The notes under the pieces: model-generated | Told to the model about the DNA's origin: nothing | The model's database searches: none | What the model saw: the letters and a program-made list of their open reading frames with translations, nothing else | Origin: CAJXZP01 sp964195485 | Lineage (GTDB): Bacteria > Bacteroidota > Bacteroidia > Flavobacteriales_G > Salibacteraceae | Direction: 5' to 3' | Length of the DNA stretch: 13,670 nucleotides | NCBI GenBank assembly: GCA_964195485.1 | Contig: CAXMPG010000043.1 | Coordinates: 1-13,670 of the forward strand | Translations under genes and position numbers: made by a program | Shown: positions 12,269-13,670 of the stretch, piece by piece | How positions within the stretch are numbered: position 1 is the stretch's first letter | Layout: each line of letters begins with the position of its first letter

Positions 12269-13670
12269 ATGAGTGATTATATTCAAATATTACACCGGGT
12301 TTCCAATAGGTTAACCAGTGTAAAAGAGGAGTTGGAGATTTATCAGATAATGAATGATGCGATTAAGCAGATTCTTCCTGATTCCTATTTTTTTATCAGT
12401 AAACTACAACCTGAGGATATGAATTTCAGGATAATTCATAGTTTTGGGTTCGATAAATTTCTTGACCCTATAAAAACGCTCATTGGTAAAGACCCTTTTC
12501 AAACGGATTTCCCTTTTAGGGATTTAGCCGAATCAAAACAGAAGTTATTTAAAACCAGAAAACTATATCATGCTAAGGGTGGGATATTTGAAATTGTAAA
12601 TGAAATAATCAATAAAACGGTTTGCAAAACCATTGAAAAAAACCTTGGGATTTCAGAAGTCTTAGTCATTAGCCTTTGCGTGGGTGAGAGTTATTTTGGA
12701 GGTGCAACGCTATTTATTCCTGAAGCAAACCTAGAATCAGAGAAACGGAATAAAGAATTCACGCTTACCATAGAAACTCTTGCAGCTCAAGTGTCTTTTG
12801 CGATTAATAAACTGCGAGATTTCCAAGAATTAGCAAAAAGAGAAAGTGAATTAACAATTGCTAATACAAAACTTGAATATCAAAATAAAGAAAAGAAAAA
12901 ACGGGCAGACGAATTAGTCATAGCCAAGGAAGAGAAAGGAAAACGTGCAGATGAATTGACAATTGCTAATATTGAACTTGAATATCAAAATAAAGAAAAG
13001 GAAAAACGTGCAGTCGAATTAGTCAGCGCCAATCTTGCATTAAAAGAAAGTAAAGTAAAGTACAAAAGCATGTTTAATAATATGCCGGATGTACTGTGGT
13101 CGTTAAGTTATCCTGATTTTAAGCCATTATATATAAGTAAATCTGCTAAAGCCTTGTATGGATATACTGCTGAACAGTTTATGAATGATCCAATGTTATG
13201 GATTAATACCATGCATCCTGAAGATAAACCATTGGCTGATGTGGCAATTTCAGAACTTAAAAGAACCGGGGAATCAACAAGAAGTTGTAGAATTATTTGT
13301 TCGGATAAGTCGGTTAAAACTATTGTGGATCGGAGTTGGCTGATTTACGAAAATAATGTACCGATCAGAGTGGATGGTATAACAAAAGACTATACCAAAG
13401 GAGCTCAAGCGGATCAAGCACTTATAGCAAGTGAAAAACAGTTAAAAGAACTGAATGCCACAAAAGACAAATTCTTCTCAATAATAGCGCACGATTTAAA
13501 AAGTCCATTTAATTCTATGCTTGGTTTCTCAGATATTCTAAATGAAAATTTTGAGGATTATGACACTACTAAACAGAAGAAATTCATCGGTCTGATTAAT
13601 CAAGAGCTACAAGGCACCTATAAATTGCTCGAAAACTTGTTGTATTGGTCGCGCTCTCAAGAGGGAACAA
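12269..13670 (+). CDS. Soluble GAF-PAS sensor histidine kinase, 3' end cut by window edge
   Basis: The frame is open from ATG 12269 to the end of the window, 467 codons. Order: a GAF-like sensor domain (about 1-185, with ILPDSYFFISKL, and ETLAAQVSFAINKL at its end), a coiled coil (about 186-265) built from two copies of a 26-residue unit with EKEKRAVELV-type repeats, a PAS domain (about 266-375, LYISKSAKALYGYTAEQF), and HisKA with the phospho-acceptor His408 in IIAHDLKSP. The ATPase domain would follow outside the window. No membrane segment or signal peptide is seen. From NATKDKFF onward it is nearly identical to the kinase at 10208, while the sensor halves are unrelated. It is preceded by its own leader copy and a terminator, so it is probably a separate transcript. 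The cognate response regulator is not visible. Confidence 0.93.
   Translation, partial: MSDYIQILHRVSNRLTSVKEELEIYQIMNDAIKQILPDSYFFISKLQPEDMNFRIIHSFGFDKFLDPIKTLIGKDPFQTDFPFRDLAESKQKLFKTRKLYHAKGGIFEIVNEIINKTVCKTIEKNLGISEVLVISLCVGESYFGGATLFIPEANLESEKRNKEFTLTIETLAAQVSFAINKLRDFQELAKRESELTIANTKLEYQNKEKKKRADELVIAKEEKGKRADELTIANIELEYQNKEKEKRAVELVSANLALKESKVKYKSMFNNMPDVLWSLSYPDFKPLYISKSAKALYGYTAEQFMNDPMLWINTMHPEDKPLADVAISELKRTGESTRSCRIICSDKSVKTIVDRSWLIYENNVPIRVDGITKDYTKGAQADQALIASEKQLKELNATKDKFFSIIAHDLKSPFNSMLGFSDILNENFEDYDTTKQKKFIGLINQELQGTYKLLENLLYWSRSQEGT
12848..13030 (+). repeat. Two 78-base direct repeats encoding a coiled-coil linker
   Basis: Bases 12848-12925 and 12953-13030 are two copies of a 78-base (26-codon) unit offset by 105 bases. 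Each encodes a pattern EL.IAN..LEYQNKEK.KRA.ELV, and a related KRADEL piece lies between. Such units vary in number in Bacteroidota kinases and set the length of the helix between sensor and PAS domains. Confidence 0.75.

Overview
The window looks like chromosomal DNA from a low-GC member of the Bacteroidota, probably a Flavobacteriia-like lineage. The evidence is a protein with a type IX secretion (Por_Secre_tail) C-terminus, a TonB-dependent receptor next to a surface-type lipoprotein, weak Shine-Dalgarno sequences, and soluble PAS/GAF histidine kinases of the kind common in this phylum. No rRNA, tRNA, CRISPR array, phage gene or intact insertion sequence was seen.

Layout. (1) 1-2073, + strand: the 3' end of a TonB-dependent outer-membrane receptor followed 8 bases later by a beta-propeller lipoprotein. 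The pair resembles BtuB/BtuG-type cobalamin uptake. (2) 2100-2548: a hairpin acting as a likely two-way terminator, then a short single-stranded-DNA-binding protein on the - strand. (3) 2549-3822: a 384-base gap, a tiny Lys/Glu-rich protein, a region with a long inverted repeat, and an orphan 164-residue protein. (4) 3873-8570, + strand: a compact molybdenum-cofactor operon, modE-mobA-moaD-moeB(rhodanese)-moaE-moaCB-moaA, with a ModE-type operator just before the first start codon. (5) 8724-9626: a secreted T9SS substrate. (6) 9768-10102: a probable remnant of a DUF2490-like gene. (7) 10208 to the end: two sensor histidine kinases, the second cut by the window edge. Their kinase cores are nearly identical, their sensor halves are unrelated, and similar leader regions lie upstream of both.

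How the genes work together. MoaA and the MoaC half of MoaCB make cyclic pyranopterin phosphate. MoaD and MoaE form molybdopterin synthase, and the MoeB-rhodanese fusion adenylates and probably sulfurates MoaD. The MoaB half of MoaCB adenylates molybdopterin, and MobA adds the GMP moiety. The operon therefore covers most steps to the bis-MGD cofactor. MoeA (molybdate insertion), a molybdate transporter and any molybdoenzyme are not in this window. The first gene is a ModE without a molybdate-binding domain, and the palindrome in front of it suggests that it controls its own operon.

I see no clear undescribed multi-gene system. The best leads are the ModE-type box at the operon start, the zinc-cysteine loss in the MoeB fusion, the 15-bp stem over the start of the orphan gene, and the paired kinases whose leaders contain a hairpin with compensatory base changes. 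All statements come from reading the sequence and from knowledge of the families; no searches were run.
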